Part shown: positions 16,381-26,462 of the stretch, in pieces | How the letters are laid out: each line of letters starts with the position of its first letter | Position numbering within the stretch: position 1 is the stretch's first letter | NCBI GenBank assembly: GCA_023228225.1 | Contig: JALOBO010000011.1 | Location: forward strand, 1 to 44,316 | Length of the DNA: 44,316 bases | Reading direction: 5' to 3' | Origin: Clostridia bacterium | GTDB taxonomy: Bacteria > Bacillota > Clostridia > Christensenellales > UBA1242 | Position numbers and translations under genes: made by a program | The notes under the pieces: generated by a model | What the model was told of the DNA's origin: nothing | Databases searched by the model: none | What the model saw: the letters and a program-made list of their open reading frames with translations, nothing else

Positions 16381-19212
16381 ATGCGACAAGATATATTTGT
16401 TAAAGGGGCAAAAGAAAACAACCTTAAAAACATTGATGTGAAAATTCCTAGAAATAAACTGGTCGTGCTTACTGGTGTAAGCGGTTCGGGTAAGTCTACA
16501 CTTGCTTTTGATACGATTTTTGCCGAAGGACAGCGTAGGTATATGGAATCACTGTCTTCTTATGCAAGACAATTTTTAGGACAAATGCAAAAACCAGATG
16601 TTGAACTTATTGATGGACTCTCTCCCGCTATTGCAATTGACCAAAAAACCACTTCAAATAATCCGCGTTCTACTGTTGGTACGGTAACAGAAATATATGA
16701 TTATTTAAGACTTTTATACGCAAATATTGGAGAGCCTTTTTGCCCACATTGTGGTAAAAAAATAATACAGCAAACACTTGATCAAATTGTTGATAAAATT
16801 ATGGCTTTAAAAAATAATACAAAAATACGCGTGGAAGCTCCTGTTGTACGCGGTAAAAAAGGTGCATTTATTAGAGAATTAGAAAGTTATAAACGAAGTG
16901 GATATGTCCGAGCGGACATTGATGGGCAGGTTTATTTGTTTGAAGATGAAATAGAACTTGATAAAAATAAAAAACACAATATTAGCATAGTTATTGATCG
17001 TCTAATTATTAAAGAAGATATAAGAGCGAGATTAACTGAAAGTGTGGAGATAGCACTAAAACTAACTGAGGGAAAAGTCGTAATTTTTACCGAAGATAAA
17101 GAAATGCTTTTTAGTACAAAATATGCATGCGAAGATTGTGAAATTAGTCTTGAAGAACTAAGTCCGCGTATGTTTAGTTTTAACAATCCTTATGGCGCGT
17201 GTTCGGAGTGTCATGGGCTAGGTTTTAAAAACGAAATTGATCCCAACTTAGTATTGCCAGATAAAAATAAAAGCATTAATCAAGGGGCAGTTAATATTAC
17301 AGGTTGGGTGGCCGAAAGCGGAAAAATGGCGGATATGTTTTATAACGCACTTGCAAAAGAATATAAATTTAGTTTAAACACACCTGTAAAAGAACTTAGT
17401 AAAGAAATCATAGATATAATTTTATATGGTACTGGAAGCAAAGAACTAGAATTAAGTTATAATAATGATAGATTTACAGGCAGTTATCATTCAAAATTTG
17501 AAGGGCTTATTCCTAATCTTGAACGCCGATATAAAGAAACTACAAGTGAATTTGTAAAGTGGGAAATTGGTAAATTAATGAAGCAAACTCATTGCCCTAA
17601 ATGCAACGGATTGCGTTTAAGACCAGAAGTGCTTGCTATTAGAATAAACGGAATAAATATTGCAGAAATGTGTGCTTTATCTGTTGACCAAGTAATGAGT
17701 TTTTTAAAAAAACTTGATTTAGGTGTTAGAGAAGAAAAAATTGCATCACCTATTATTAAAGAGATTTGCGCCAGATTAAAATTTTTAATTGATGTTGGAT
17801 TAAATTATCTTACGATTGCACGTAGTGCCACAACGCTTAGTGGTGGCGAAGGACAGCGTATTCGTCTTGCTACACAAATCGGTAGTGGACTGATGGGCGT
17901 TTTATATATTTTAGACGAACCAAGTATTGGGCTACACCAACGCGATAATGCTAAACTGTTAAACACGCTAAAACGATTAAGAGATTTAGGCAATACTGTG
18001 CTTGTTGTTGAACACGATGAAGAAACAATTAGAACAGCAGACCATATTATTGATATTGGTCCGTATGCAGGTGAACATGGCGGTGAACTTATTGCAGAAG
18101 GCACCGTTCAAAATATTATGGAAAGCCCGCGTTCTATAACTGGCAAATATTTATCCGGCGAACGGTCTATAAAAATTCCGACAGTACGGCGAACTACCGT
18201 AAATGGTTTTTTTGGGGTCAGAGGAGCAAGACAAAATAATTTAAAAAATATTGATGTTGACTTTCCGCTTGGTATTTTAACCGTTATTACCGGAGTATCC
18301 GGTAGTGGGAAAAGCAGTTTGATTAATCAAATTCTTCACCCTGCACTTTCTAATAAATTAAACCGCTCCCGCTTACCAGAGGGCAATTACGATAGTGTTG
18401 TTGGTGCGGAAAAGTTAAATAAAGTAATTGCAATAGACCAAGAGCCTATCGGACGGACTCCACGCAGTAACCCAGCCACCTATACTGGTGTGTTTAGTGC
18501 TATAAGAGAACTTTTTGCTATGACTCCCGATGCGAAAGAGCGGGGTTATACAGCAGGCAGATTTAGTTTTAATGTTAAAGGCGGAAGATGTGAGGCGTGC
18601 GGAGGAGATGGCATTAATAAAATAGAAATGTACTTTTTGCCAGATGTTTATGTACCATGCGAAGTTTGCAAAGCAAAAAGATATAACCGTGAAACACTAG
18701 AAGTAAAATATAGAGATAAAAATATTTATGACATTCTTGAAATGCGAGTAGAAGAAGCAGTTGAATTTTTTAAGAATATGCCGGCTATTTATAACAAAAT
18801 TAAAACTCTTGATGATGTTGGACTTGGTTATATTAAATTAGGTCAATCGGCCACCACTTTAAGTGGAGGCGAAGCACAACGTGTTAAACTTGCTACTGAA
18901 TTATCTAAACGAAGTACTGGTAACACATTATATATTTTAGATGAACCTACAACTGGACTACATATGTATGATGTTGATAAATTAATTACAATATTACAGC
19001 GACTTGTAAGTAAAGGAAACACAGTGATTATAATAGAACATAACTTAGATGTAATAAAAATTGCCGACTATTGTATAGATTTAGGGCCAGAGGGTGGCGA
19101 TAAAGGTGGCATGGTTATAGCACAAGGTACACCTGAGGAAGTTGCAAAAGTAGATAAAAGTTATACAGGACAATTTCTTAAAAAGATATTGCCGATACCT
19201 GTTGAAGAATAA
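16381..19212 (+). CDS. uvrA: excinuclease ABC subunit A
   Basis: UvrA is the dimeric ABC ATPase that recognises DNA damage and loads UvrB. The 943-residue length and order are standard. Seen: two Walker A motifs (GVSGSGKS near 32 and again near 640), two ABC signatures ([14 protein letters not shown] and [14 protein letters not shown]), two Walker B ([22 protein letters not shown]) and zinc-binding cysteine sets (CPHCGKK; CEDC ... CSEC; CEAC ... CEVC). AAGGAGCAATT precedes ATG 16381. It is probably co-transcribed with uvrB and ends at a bidirectional terminator facing the DUF4363 gene. No LexA-type operator is recognised upstream. Confidence 0.97.
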   Translation: MRQDIFVKGAKENNLKNIDVKIPRNKLVVLTGVSGSGKSTLAFDTIFAEGQRRYMESLSSYARQFLGQMQKPDVELIDGLSPAIAIDQKTTSNNPRSTVGTVTEIYDYLRLLYANIGEPFCPHCGKKIIQQTLDQIVDKIMALKNNTKIRVEAPVVRGKKGAFIRELESYKRSGYVRADIDGQVYLFEDEIELDKNKKHNISIVIDRLIIKEDIRARLTESVEIALKLTEGKVVIFTEDKEMLFSTKYACEDCEISLEELSPRMFSFNNPYGACSECHGLGFKNEIDPNLVLPDKNKSINQGAVNITGWVAESGKMADMFYNALAKEYKFSLNTPVKELSKEIIDIILYGTGSKELELSYNNDRFTGSYHSKFEGLIPNLERRYKETTSEFVKWEIGKLMKQTHCPKCNGLRLRPEVLAIRINGINIAEMCALSVDQVMSFLKKLDLGVREEKIASPIIKEICARLKFLIDVGLNYLTIARSATTLSGGEGQRIRLATQIGSGLMGVLYILDEPSIGLHQRDNAKLLNTLKRLRDLGNTVLVVEHDEETIRTADHIIDIGPYAGEHGGELIAEGTVQNIMESPRSITGKYLSGERSIKIPTVRRTTVNGFFGVRGARQNNLKNIDVDFPLGILTVITGVSGSGKSSLINQILHPALSNKLNRSRLPEGNYDSVVGAEKLNKVIAIDQEPIGRTPRSNPATYTGVFSAIRELFAMTPDAKERGYTAGRFSFNVKGGRCEACGGDGINKIEMYFLPDVYVPCEVCKAKRYNRETLEVKYRDKNIYDILEMRVEEAVEFFKNMPAIYNKIKTLDDVGLGYIKLGQSATTLSGGEAQRVKLATELSKRSTGNTLYILDEPTTGLHMYDVDKLITILQRLVSKGNTVIIIEHNLDVIKIADYCIDLGPEGGDKGGMVIAQGTPEEVAKVDKSYTGQFLKKILPIPVEE

Positions 19213-19250
19213 TAAATAAGTCGCCAGAAAATTGTGGCGACCTATTTATT
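19211..19250. terminator. bidirectional terminator between uvrA and DUF4363 gene
   Basis: AATAAATA and GTCGCCA pair with TGGCGAC and TATTTATT around an 8-nt loop (GAAAATTG), with one A/C mismatch in the stem. The AT-rich outer part supplies U-rich ends on both strands. Confidence 0.85.
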
Positions 19251-19265
19251 TAATGAAATAAAAAA

Positions 19266-19658
19266 CTATAAAATATTTTCGAAGTTGAACGCGGTGCGTT
19301 TTTTAAGTTTTTCACATAAATGCTTTACAGCATTAATTTCCGCTTTTGTTTCGGTTATATCATTTTCCTCTATATAAGTTTCTACTCTGGCAAGACCGAC
19401 GCCTATTTGTTCTAATTGAATAAAATCAATAAACATTATTAGATCAGTTTCTGACTTTTCCCATTTAGAATGAAGTAAATCATACTTTTCGGTAATTTCA
19501 AAAGTGTTAATTTGCCCCGTAGTATCATCTATCGCAACGACCAATTCTGCCAATTCGTTTGTCAAATTGTTAATTGATTTATTAAAAAGTGAACAATCAA
19601 CCCATGCAAAAGTGACTAAAATCGTGATTGAAATAAACAAAAAAATTAATTTTTTCAT
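19266..19658 (-). CDS. DUF4363 family protein
   Basis: A 130-residue protein that matches the DUF4363 pattern: an N-terminal signal/anchor (KLIFLFISITILVTFAWV), then a long helical-bundle domain with paired helices (INNLTNELAELVVAIDDT, YDLLHSKWEKSETDLIMFID, GLARVETYIEENDITETKAE). It should face the outside of the membrane. It overlaps the stop of the DUF421 gene by 4 bases (ATGA), which indicates translational coupling. DUF421-DUF4363 pairs are common in sporulating Clostridia; the job of this protein is unknown. Confidence 0.75.
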   Translation of the reverse strand: MKKLIFLFISITILVTFAWVDCSLFNKSINNLTNELAELVVAIDDTTGQINTFEITEKYDLLHSKWEKSETDLIMFIDFIQLEQIGVGLARVETYIEENDITETKAEINAVKHLCEKLKKRTAFNFENIL

Positions 19659-20374
19659 TTTTCTACCTTACTTTTTAAAGCGGTTTCTAATATTATAGGT
19701 TTATCATATTTTGACTGAATATATACTTTGCCATTATTGTCTAATGTCATTACAAAAACATCTTTAAGACTTTTTATTTTTGCTTTTTTAAGTTGTTTTA
19801 CTATAAATTTTTCGGATAAATTCATTAATTTTATATTATCTGTAACTAGTTTACCTTCTTCAATAATAGTAAACGCCAATCCTTCATCTTTTGCTTTCAC
19901 TCCTAAGTCAATCAATTTAGCATTTTCATAATCTGCTTTTGGTATTACGGTTATTTTGCCATTTGTTTCCACAATAGCAAATTTGATTTGTGATATATCA
20001 AAATAATTATTTCCGTGCAGTGCTTCTTCAATGTCACTAATATTCATATTTAATTGTTTTAATTTTTCATAGTCAAGCCCGTTTTCATTAATAATAATTA
20101 CTGGATTACCACATAGTAAGTTACGCACTTTAATACTTTTACGGGAAAGAAGTGAGCATAAATAATGCAGTGAAGATAGCGTAAGCAAAGGGATTACTCC
20201 ATTTAATAACGGAAGGTTTGTGCTTGTAAGCGGAATTACAGCAAAATCGGCAAGCATAAATGTTATTACTAATTCAAATGGCTGTAACTCGCCTAATTGG
20301 CGTTTACCCATCATTCGCACTATAACAAGTACAATTATATACATTAGAATACATTTTAATATTAGTGTATACAT
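19655..20374 (-). CDS. DUF421 (YetF-like) membrane protein
   Basis: A 239-residue protein with the DUF421/YetF plan. Three N-terminal spans contain the family signature MGKRQLGELQPFELVITFMLAD (residues about 23-44), followed by a cytoplasmic alpha/beta domain of about 150 residues, here with two related units (GNPVIIINENGLDYEKLKQL; LDDGLAFTIIEE-like strands). The family has no established biochemical role; some members are spore-membrane or stress-related. It begins 60 bp after spoVB on the same strand and is coupled to DUF4363. An inverted repeat surrounds its start codon (see separate entry), and no ribosome site is obvious. Confidence 0.85.
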   Translation of the reverse strand: MYTLILKCILMYIIVLVIVRMMGKRQLGELQPFELVITFMLADFAVIPLTSTNLPLLNGVIPLLTLSSLHYLCSLLSRKSIKVRNLLCGNPVIIINENGLDYEKLKQLNMNISDIEEALHGNNYFDISQIKFAIVETNGKITVIPKADYENAKLIDLGVKAKDEGLAFTIIEEGKLVTDNIKLMNLSEKFIVKQLKKAKIKSLKDVFVMTLDNNGKVYIQSKYDKPIILETALKSKVEK

Positions 20375-20400
20375 ACTAATATTATCTTATTATACACTAA
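20362..20400. promoter_or_regulatory. inverted repeat around the DUF421 start and -10 box
   Basis: TTAGTGTATA (20362-20371) and TATACACTAA (20391-20400) are perfect 10-bp inverted arms 19 bp apart. The start codon (20374-20372, minus) lies between them, next to the first arm. A minus-strand -10 box TATAAT (20394-20389) overlaps the other arm. It is an operator or mRNA hairpin candidate. Confidence 0.5.
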
Positions 20401-20434
20401 AAAATATGCGTTTTTACAATTTATATAAATTTTG

Positions 20435-21976
20435 TTAAATGGGCTGTTTTGACTTTTTAAAAGTGCGTACAAATTTTACTGACAATGCGGATATGTCTAC
20501 TAGGTTAAATATTACGCAAAGTGTAATAAACATTAATGTTGCAAGCCCACACGATATTACAATTGCTAATACTAAGGGGAAAATTACGTTAGTAACTCCT
20601 ATTAAAAAGTAGCCTAATAGTGCGCTTGGTAATACAAAAAGCGATATTAATATTAAATGTTTATTTATGTTTATATTTAAATTGGTATGTTTCGCTATCA
20701 TTCTTAAATTTAAAATTGCAGATATTACCACACTTGAACCCAAGCCGATGATAAGAGCGTTTATACCTATAACTGATGGCAAAAACCAAATACAAAGTAG
20801 TGAAACGACTGTACCAATTACATAATTTTTAAATGATTTAATTTCTAATCCCAGTGAGTTTAAAATTGTTGAGGTAATTTGCGATATTGCCATTGGAATC
20901 ATCATCCATGCCGCTGCTTGCAAATAAACTCCCGATAAATTATTATTATATAAAAACAATCCAATTTCTTTTCCGACCCCCAAAAAAGAAGGAATTAAAA
21001 GTGCCGCACAAAAAATTGAAAATACAATTCCGCTACGAATTCGCTTTTTTAAAAGTGGAGAATTTTTTTCTTCATTGATGGCTGAAATTTCGGGTACAAG
21101 TGCCATGGCAAGTGAGCCTATTAGTGTGGAAGGTAAAAATAGTAGTGGCAGTGTCATACCAGTTGCAATTCCATATTGTGATATTGCTTGTTCAGTACTA
21201 AATCCAATTTGGACAAGTCTAAGTGGTATAATAATAGCAATAATTGGCTGTATTAAACTTGATGCTACTCTTAGCGCAGTTACGGGAGTTGAACTCTTTA
21301 TTATTTGCTTGTATTGCGGTTTAGGATTACGAAATTTACCGCCATAATAAAAATAAGTAATTATAACAAGTACCGCTGAAATTATACAAGCAATACTGTA
21401 AGTTGTTCCGGCTGTGAGTGCGCCATCTAAGGCGGTGTACGCTGAACCAATCAAAAGCACGCATAGCACAACCCTTAAAATTTGTTCAATTAACTCAGTC
21501 GCACATACGGATAGATAGTTTTTTTCGCCCCATAAATAACCGCGTAATGTTGCATAAACACTGGAAGATACAAGAGCGGGAAGTAGTGTTATAAGTATTG
21601 CAATACAGCGTTCATCTGTAAAAATTTTGCTAAGTAGATTTTTAAATATTATAATTACAGCACATAGAAGTAGTGAGGTAGCCAAACTTACAATTAATCC
21701 CGCTGTTACAGCGGAATGAGCCTCGGCTTTTTTACTACTTACATTATACTTTGCGACTAATCTTGATAATACTACTGGCATTCCACTTACTACTAATGCA
21801 TTTAAAGTACCAAAAATAGATATTGCAACCTGATATATACCCATACCTTCGGCGCCAATCGTGCGAGATAAATAGATACGAAAAATAAAGCCCGCAGCGC
21901 GCGTAATTACAGAAAATACTGTAATTAGCGCAACAGCAGTAAATAGCGATTTAAATTTTTTTGGGGCTTTTGTCAT
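20435..21976 (-). CDS. spoVB: stage V sporulation protein B / MurJ-like flippase
   Basis: A 513-residue, 14-span membrane protein of the MVF/MATE-like polysaccharide exporter superfamily. The N-terminus (AVALITVFSVITRAAGFIFRIYLSR, then TIGAEGMGIYQ) is the typical SpoVB/YtgP signature, with GVYQ-like loop, and further regions (SGMPVVLSRLVAKY; TLRGYLWGEKNY; LPSTLIGSLAMALVPEISA) fit the family. Members move lipid-linked cell-wall or spore-cortex precursors across the membrane. The gene leads the minus-strand group with DUF421 and DUF4363 and is divergent from a LysM gene. YtgP/MurJ-type activity in vegetative cells is equally possible. Confidence 0.85.
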   Translation of the reverse strand: MTKAPKKFKSLFTAVALITVFSVITRAAGFIFRIYLSRTIGAEGMGIYQVAISIFGTLNALVVSGMPVVLSRLVAKYNVSSKKAEAHSAVTAGLIVSLATSLLLCAVIIIFKNLLSKIFTDERCIAILITLLPALVSSSVYATLRGYLWGEKNYLSVCATELIEQILRVVLCVLLIGSAYTALDGALTAGTTYSIACIISAVLVIITYFYYGGKFRNPKPQYKQIIKSSTPVTALRVASSLIQPIIAIIIPLRLVQIGFSTEQAISQYGIATGMTLPLLFLPSTLIGSLAMALVPEISAINEEKNSPLLKKRIRSGIVFSIFCAALLIPSFLGVGKEIGLFLYNNNLSGVYLQAAAWMMIPMAISQITSTILNSLGLEIKSFKNYVIGTVVSLLCIWFLPSVIGINALIIGLGSSVVISAILNLRMIAKHTNLNININKHLILISLFVLPSALLGYFLIGVTNVIFPLVLAIVISCGLATLMFITLCVIFNLVDISALSVKFVRTFKKSKQPI

Positions 21977-22093
21977 TATTATAAATTTATTATATAATTA
22001 AAAAAATTAGACTTATTTTATAAATCTTAAAATAAAAATATTAATGCACATACAAGCATATATATTTTATATGACGGTTAAAGGAGAAAACAA

Positions 22094-22417
22094 ATGGGAC
22101 AAGAGGGAACAATAAGCGTAATTAAAAATTTTATTAAATACAATATAGTGCATAGAGTAATTAACGGTGAAACACTTGAAAGCATAGCAAAAAAATACAC
22201 AACGACAACGCAAATTATTATGCAGGTAAATAAAATAAAAAGTGTATCAGTGGGTGATAGAGTGTTTATACCCAACCAGCATACAGCAATTTATATTGTT
22301 AAACCGCTTGATACAATTGAAACAATTGCACAAAAATTTAATGTAACGGTTGATTATGTAAAACAGCAAAGTGGAGGGTTTGATATGCTGTTTATAGGTC
22401 AGCAAATTGTAATTTAA
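22094..22417 (+). CDS. small protein with two LysM domains
   Basis: A 107-residue protein made almost entirely of two LysM peptidoglycan-binding modules. The first covers about residues 17-58 (HRVINGETLESIAKKYTTTTQIIMQVNKI...GDRVFIP) and the second about 63-107 (IYIVKPLDTIETIAQKFNVTVDYVKQQ...IGQQIVI). There is no signal peptide or enzyme domain. Such stand-alone LysM proteins in Clostridia are often spore-coat or cortex associated (SafA-like), which fits the neighbouring spoVB, but this is context only. AAAGGAGAAAACAA gives a strong ribosome site. A convergent terminator follows. Confidence 0.85.
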   Translation: MGQEGTISVIKNFIKYNIVHRVINGETLESIAKKYTTTTQIIMQVNKIKSVSVGDRVFIPNQHTAIYIVKPLDTIETIAQKFNVTVDYVKQQSGGFDMLFIGQQIVI

Positions 22418-22419
22418 AA

Positions 22420-22450
22420 AGACTACCAAATTTGGCAGTCCTCAAACAAT
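22420..22450. terminator. terminator between LysM gene and surface protein gene
   Basis: GACTACCA and TGGCAGTC (one G-U pair) form an 8-bp stem with a short loop. TCCTC separates it from an ATTTTT run on the plus strand, and A residues flank it on the other side. It serves both converging genes. Confidence 0.7.
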
Positions 22451-22452
22451 TT

Positions 22453-25410
22453 TTACTTTTCATTCTTAGTGTAAATTGACTTATCACGATCGTATTCGGA
22501 AGATTGTGCTTTTACGCGTTTTTTGAATTCAATTCTTCTAAGCATTACCATTACAATTGCTAATATAAATGCCACACTAAAAATTAATGTAGGAAATATT
22601 AACCAATTATAAGATGTTTCATCTTCTGTTTCATCGGTTGTATCTTCTTCTGTATCAGCAGGAGTTTCGGTATCGCCGACATTAAGCATATTGCTTGGTG
22701 GGTTGTCCGAAGTAATTTGCGTAACAGCATCGGTATAATCGGTTTCTTCTATTGCCACAATATAAATTGCATCAAAGAACACTGTACCACTTGTAAGTGC
22801 ATTATCGGCACCTAAACCTAATGTTATAGTAGTACTTAAAGCACTAGTAGCATTTACGTAAAATACATATTCTTCATATTCAGCGTTATCGCCGTCGGCT
22901 TCGGTATCAATACCAGTAAATTTTACAGTAGTTCCGGAAAGCGAAATTTGAACGCCATATGGAAGTATTTCATTTTCTTCATCAAGTTCTTGATTTTCAT
23001 TTAATTGCGACATATTATATGTTTTAACCCAAATAGATATTTTATAATAACTACTTGCAGTTAATGTTTGTGCTATTAACGCACTGTATGTGGCATATAC
23101 ATCTTCGTTTGAAGAAAGCATAAGGACATTTCCACTGTTCTCTTTATTTGTACCGGGGTTTTGCATACCTGGGAAAAAACTTGAATTTTGTTCTAATTCG
23201 TTGGTTTTTAATACGCCAGCTATTACATTTTGGTCATCAGCATCAAGATCCCACAATAATGGGTCATATAGCCCTTGTGAAGAAGTATTTGAAATAAGTG
23301 CAAATTCTTCGCTTGACAAATCTATAACTTTTTCGGTATCGGCATCACAATTTGCTTGTTTAGCAGTAAATACTGTTTCATCTGATGACACTAAGAAACA
23401 ATTATCAAAATATGCAAATCCATTTACAAGATTATCTTTTTTTCCAAGAGATAATGCAACTGTTACTTCTATGCCAGTCAATCCAGTTTTAATATAAACA
23501 TAGTAAGTTGTCCAATTATCATTAGAAATTGAATTAAATTCTGTAAGGTCATATGTGGTGCCTTGTAAAGATATTACAGCACCGCCTCCTGTTACAATAT
23601 CTGTGCTAACCATAACACTTAGTTTATAATACGAACTTGCAGAAAGTGAATAACTCTCCGAAGTGTAAGTTTGTGCTGTTGCCGAAAGATTGCCTATCAT
23701 TAATACATTGTTAACGGCTGTGGCTGAGTGGTCGTATTGACTTGGAGTAAAACCGGGATTTACTGCACCTATATAATTATGTGCTGAAAAGTTTGTAGCA
23801 TTTGTATTAATAATACCACTAAGTGCTAATTCATCTGCAAAATTATCATCTATTGAACTTTGTGTCCAATCAGTTGGTTGTAATGGGTAAGTATTAGTAT
23901 CAGAAACAATTGGTTCTGTAACTTCACCAAAATTAAAAGTGCCATTTGCAATGTTAAGTGTGCCCGATATTGAGTTCAGGCTCAGTGTCGTTATATATGA
24001 GCCAGCAGATACATCTTCATATTCATCTTTTGTTATGGCTTCAAGTGAAACATCATCAAAAAACGCATAACCTTTTTCAAGTGAATCTTCAACGCCTAAC
24101 CAAATTTCTAAGTTAATAACGCTGTTATAAAGTGGATTACCTTTAATATAAATACTTACTTTTTGCCAATCATTAGTTAATGAATTTGAAACGGAAGTAG
24201 TTGTTATATTACTTAGGCTTGCATTTAATACTTCATAATCATCGGCGTGCTGAATTTCATTAAATTGCTCTACCGCTTTAATAGTAACGCCACTTGTTAG
24301 ATTGCTGGTTTTAACAAATATGCTTAATAAATAGTAGCCTTGACTTAAAATAGCAATATCACTAGATTTATAACCAACTGCATTACTTTCAATGTTGTTA
24401 ATGAGCAAAGCATTTTTATTTTGATAACTGTTGTTCGTTTTTGGAGATTCTTCAATACCGGTGGCTACCGTATCAAAATTATCACTAATATTATAAATTC
24501 CAGTTATTGTAATGTCACGGTCATAAGGGCTTAAATCTGAGGCGGTTTGTAATGTCCAATCAATTTCGGAAGTAGTTTCAAAATTATCATTTGCTACTGG
24601 ATTATTAATCACTATATTTTTTAGGCTAATTGTTTTAATATAATTTTCATCGGGATCGGATATAATAGCACTTAATACTTTATATTTATAAGCACTTTCT
24701 GCAAGTGACATTACCGAAATATTGTCAAATAAAACTACACCCTTTGCGGTGGTACCATCTTCATTGCCGAGCCATAATTCAATATTTACAGTTTCGGAAT
24801 TTGTTGAATTAGTTTCTACATAAAATGTGTACCTAGTCCAATTTTGATTTGTTACAACGCCAGTAAATATCGCATCGGCATTTGATATATTATTGCCACT
24901 TAATTTTACTGTTGCACAGCCACCATAAATTTCGGCGGGAGTGTAAACATAAGCGGTAATTTCGTAATATGAACTTGCCGATAAGGTAAGGCTTGTTGAT
25001 TTATAACCATAAGATACAAATGCATTTGCAGAATTAATCATAAGTACATTGTAATCGGAATTTCCTTGTAATTCTGCGGATATTTGTGGATTAGAAATAT
25101 TTAACTCGTAATTTTCGCTGTAATTATCAGTGTATTCATCTACATCTAGGCTTATAATACCTGCTTTAATATCAGATATCGTATTTGGATTTACTACTGT
25201 CCAATTTGAAGGAATTTTAGGATATGTTGTACCTGACGAGGTCAAAAAGTCGCTGTTACTTAATTCTATTTCGGTTTCTACTGAGGAATCGGCAAAAACT
25301 GTATTTTTAGATACAGATAAAAGATTTGCAAAGATTGAAAAGAATGCTCCGTTTTGAGTTGCTAATAATGCAGATAGCGTCAGTATTGCAAAGATTTTTT
25401 TAAATTTCAT
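22453..25410 (-). CDS. giant surface protein with four CBM-like beta modules
   Basis: A 985-residue exported protein. It has an N-terminal signal peptide (KIFAILTLSALLATQNGAFF), four similar modules of about 200 residues, an acidic Thr/Glu spacer (ETPADTEEDTTDETEDETS), one membrane span (LIFPTLIFSVAFILAIVMVML) and a basic cytoplasmic tail. Each module contains NVLMI/L, then SASSYYKISxxV, then a T-W-T-x-Y-x-x-Y-V strand, L-x-LG-x-x-D/N and F-DN/DD. This pattern fits galactose-binding-like beta sandwiches of the CBM4/9 type. The protein probably binds glycans or forms a surface coat. No LPxTG signal is seen, the same anchoring as the 9992-13405 protein. AAGGTGG precedes the start. Confidence 0.75.
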   Translation of the reverse strand: MKFKKIFAILTLSALLATQNGAFFSIFANLLSVSKNTVFADSSVETEIELSNSDFLTSSGTTYPKIPSNWTVVNPNTISDIKAGIISLDVDEYTDNYSENYELNISNPQISAELQGNSDYNVLMINSANAFVSYGYKSTSLTLSASSYYEITAYVYTPAEIYGGCATVKLSGNNISNADAIFTGVVTNQNWTRYTFYVETNSTNSETVNIELWLGNEDGTTAKGVVLFDNISVMSLAESAYKYKVLSAIISDPDENYIKTISLKNIVINNPVANDNFETTSEIDWTLQTASDLSPYDRDITITGIYNISDNFDTVATGIEESPKTNNSYQNKNALLINNIESNAVGYKSSDIAILSQGYYLLSIFVKTSNLTSGVTIKAVEQFNEIQHADDYEVLNASLSNITTTSVSNSLTNDWQKVSIYIKGNPLYNSVINLEIWLGVEDSLEKGYAFFDDVSLEAITKDEYEDVSAGSYITTLSLNSISGTLNIANGTFNFGEVTEPIVSDTNTYPLQPTDWTQSSIDDNFADELALSGIINTNATNFSAHNYIGAVNPGFTPSQYDHSATAVNNVLMIGNLSATAQTYTSESYSLSASSYYKLSVMVSTDIVTGGGAVISLQGTTYDLTEFNSISNDNWTTYYVYIKTGLTGIEVTVALSLGKKDNLVNGFAYFDNCFLVSSDETVFTAKQANCDADTEKVIDLSSEEFALISNTSSQGLYDPLLWDLDADDQNVIAGVLKTNELEQNSSFFPGMQNPGTNKENSGNVLMLSSNEDVYATYSALIAQTLTASSYYKISIWVKTYNMSQLNENQELDEENEILPYGVQISLSGTTVKFTGIDTEADGDNAEYEEYVFYVNATSALSTTITLGLGADNALTSGTVFFDAIYIVAIEETDYTDAVTQITSDNPPSNMLNVGDTETPADTEEDTTDETEDETSYNWLIFPTLIFSVAFILAIVMVMLRRIEFKKRVKAQSSEYDRDKSIYTKNEK

Positions 25411-25563
25411 ATTCCACCTTGTCGTGCTTATTTTAATAATATAACTATAATAGTTTAATTACTATGCATTTACATTTAATTATTAACTTTATTAGTATAA
25501 TACAAATAGTAAACTAAATCAAACAAATTTTATATTTTTTAAGATAAAGACCAAACTATAATT

Positions 25564-25926
25564 ATGAAAAAATTTTTAAAAGCACTTTTAAATGTTATTA
25601 TTGGTGCGGTAATTGGTTTGGTTAATGGTTTTTTAGGTGGCGGAGGCGGTATGCTTGTAGTGCCTTATTTACGCTACGTTCAAAAACTAAAAGCAAAGTC
25701 AGCACACGCCACTGCAATTTTAGTTATACTTCCTATTTCACTTGCTAGTTCCATTGTATATATTTTTTCTAAACAAATAACTGTAATTAATGCTGTTACA
25801 GTGTCGGGCGGAGTGTTTATTGGCGGTATAATTGGTGCGTTTCTACTCCCAAAAATTTCGGATAAATGGCTGAGTATAATTTTTTCTATAATTATGATAG
25901 TAGCCGGCGTGCGAATGCTGTTTTAA
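25564..25926 (+). CDS. TauE/SafE family permease, N-terminal half protein
   Basis: A 120-residue protein with four membrane spans that equals one half of a TauE/SafE (TSUP, sulfite/organosulfur exporter) permease. The diagnostic glycine-rich first helix is present (GLVNGFLGGGGGMLVVPYL), as is the KAxATA/ILVILP region of the second. Full-length family members have two such inverted halves in one chain of about 250 residues. Here the second half is the next gene, 42 bp downstream. The pair probably forms a heterodimeric transporter. No clear ribosome site precedes ATG 25564. Substrate unknown. Confidence 0.8.
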   Translation: MKKFLKALLNVIIGAVIGLVNGFLGGGGGMLVVPYLRYVQKLKAKSAHATAILVILPISLASSIVYIFSKQITVINAVTVSGGVFIGGIIGAFLLPKISDKWLSIIFSIIMIVAGVRMLF

Positions 25927-25968
25927 AATTTAAAGTCGTTTTTAATATGTAAAAAAACGCTTAAAAAT

Positions 25969-26376
25969 ATGCAAAAATTTGAAAAAAAGGAAAATTTTTC
26001 TATGTTATGGATTTTTTTAGCGGGAATTGTGGGCGGAATTGTAGGTGGTATGGGTATGGGTGGTGGTACACTTTTAATACCTATTCTTACAATTTTTATA
26101 GGAATGGAACAGCCGACCGAACAAGCCGAAAATTTAATTGCCTTTATTCCTATGTCTATAATGGTAATTATTGTGTATGCTAAAAAGCATTTAATAGAGT
26201 TTAAAAAGGCACTATTACTTGTTTTAGGCGGATTGGGTGCGGGAATATTTGGTGCGATATTAATTAAAAGTGTTGCGCCAAAAGTATTAAAAATATGTTT
26301 TGGTATCTTTTTAATATGTTTTGGTATCTTTCAATTAATACTTGTATTATTTGTTGACAAAAAAAGCGAAAATTAG
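25969..26376 (+). CDS. TauE/SafE family permease, C-terminal half protein
   Basis: The partner of the previous gene: up to 135 residues and four spans, with its own glycine-rich first helix (IVGGIVGGMGMGGGTLLIPIL) and the second-helix motif EQAENLIAFIPMS. ATG 25969 lacks a ribosome site; ATG 26002 (starting MLWIFLAG) has AAGG 11 bases upstream and may be the true start. Because each half has a separate start and the sequence between them holds stops and a weak hairpin, this looks like a genuine two-gene design and not a broken single gene. Context with rnf may be accidental. Confidence 0.78.
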   Translation: MQKFEKKENFSMLWIFLAGIVGGIVGGMGMGGGTLLIPILTIFIGMEQPTEQAENLIAFIPMSIMVIIVYAKKHLIEFKKALLLVLGGLGAGIFGAILIKSVAPKVLKICFGIFLICFGIFQLILVLFVDKKSEN

Positions 26377-26404
26377 TTAGTAACTTAATTTAATGCTAAT
26401 TTAC

Positions 26405-26434
26405 TTTACATATTTTTAGTAATTGTGGTAACAT
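26405..26434 (+). promoter_or_regulatory. possible promoter of the rnf operon
   Basis: TTTACA (26405-26410) and TAACAT (26429-26434) are spaced by 18 nt, about 30 bases before rnfC. Boxes are imperfect. Confidence 0.3.
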
Positions 26435-26462
26435 ATTTTATTGTTTACGGGAGATTTTTAAT

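Noticed and set aside
25564..26376. A single TauE/SafE gene broken by mutation
   Set aside because: Both halves have their own start and complete set of spans, separated by 42 bp; the two-gene form fits better.
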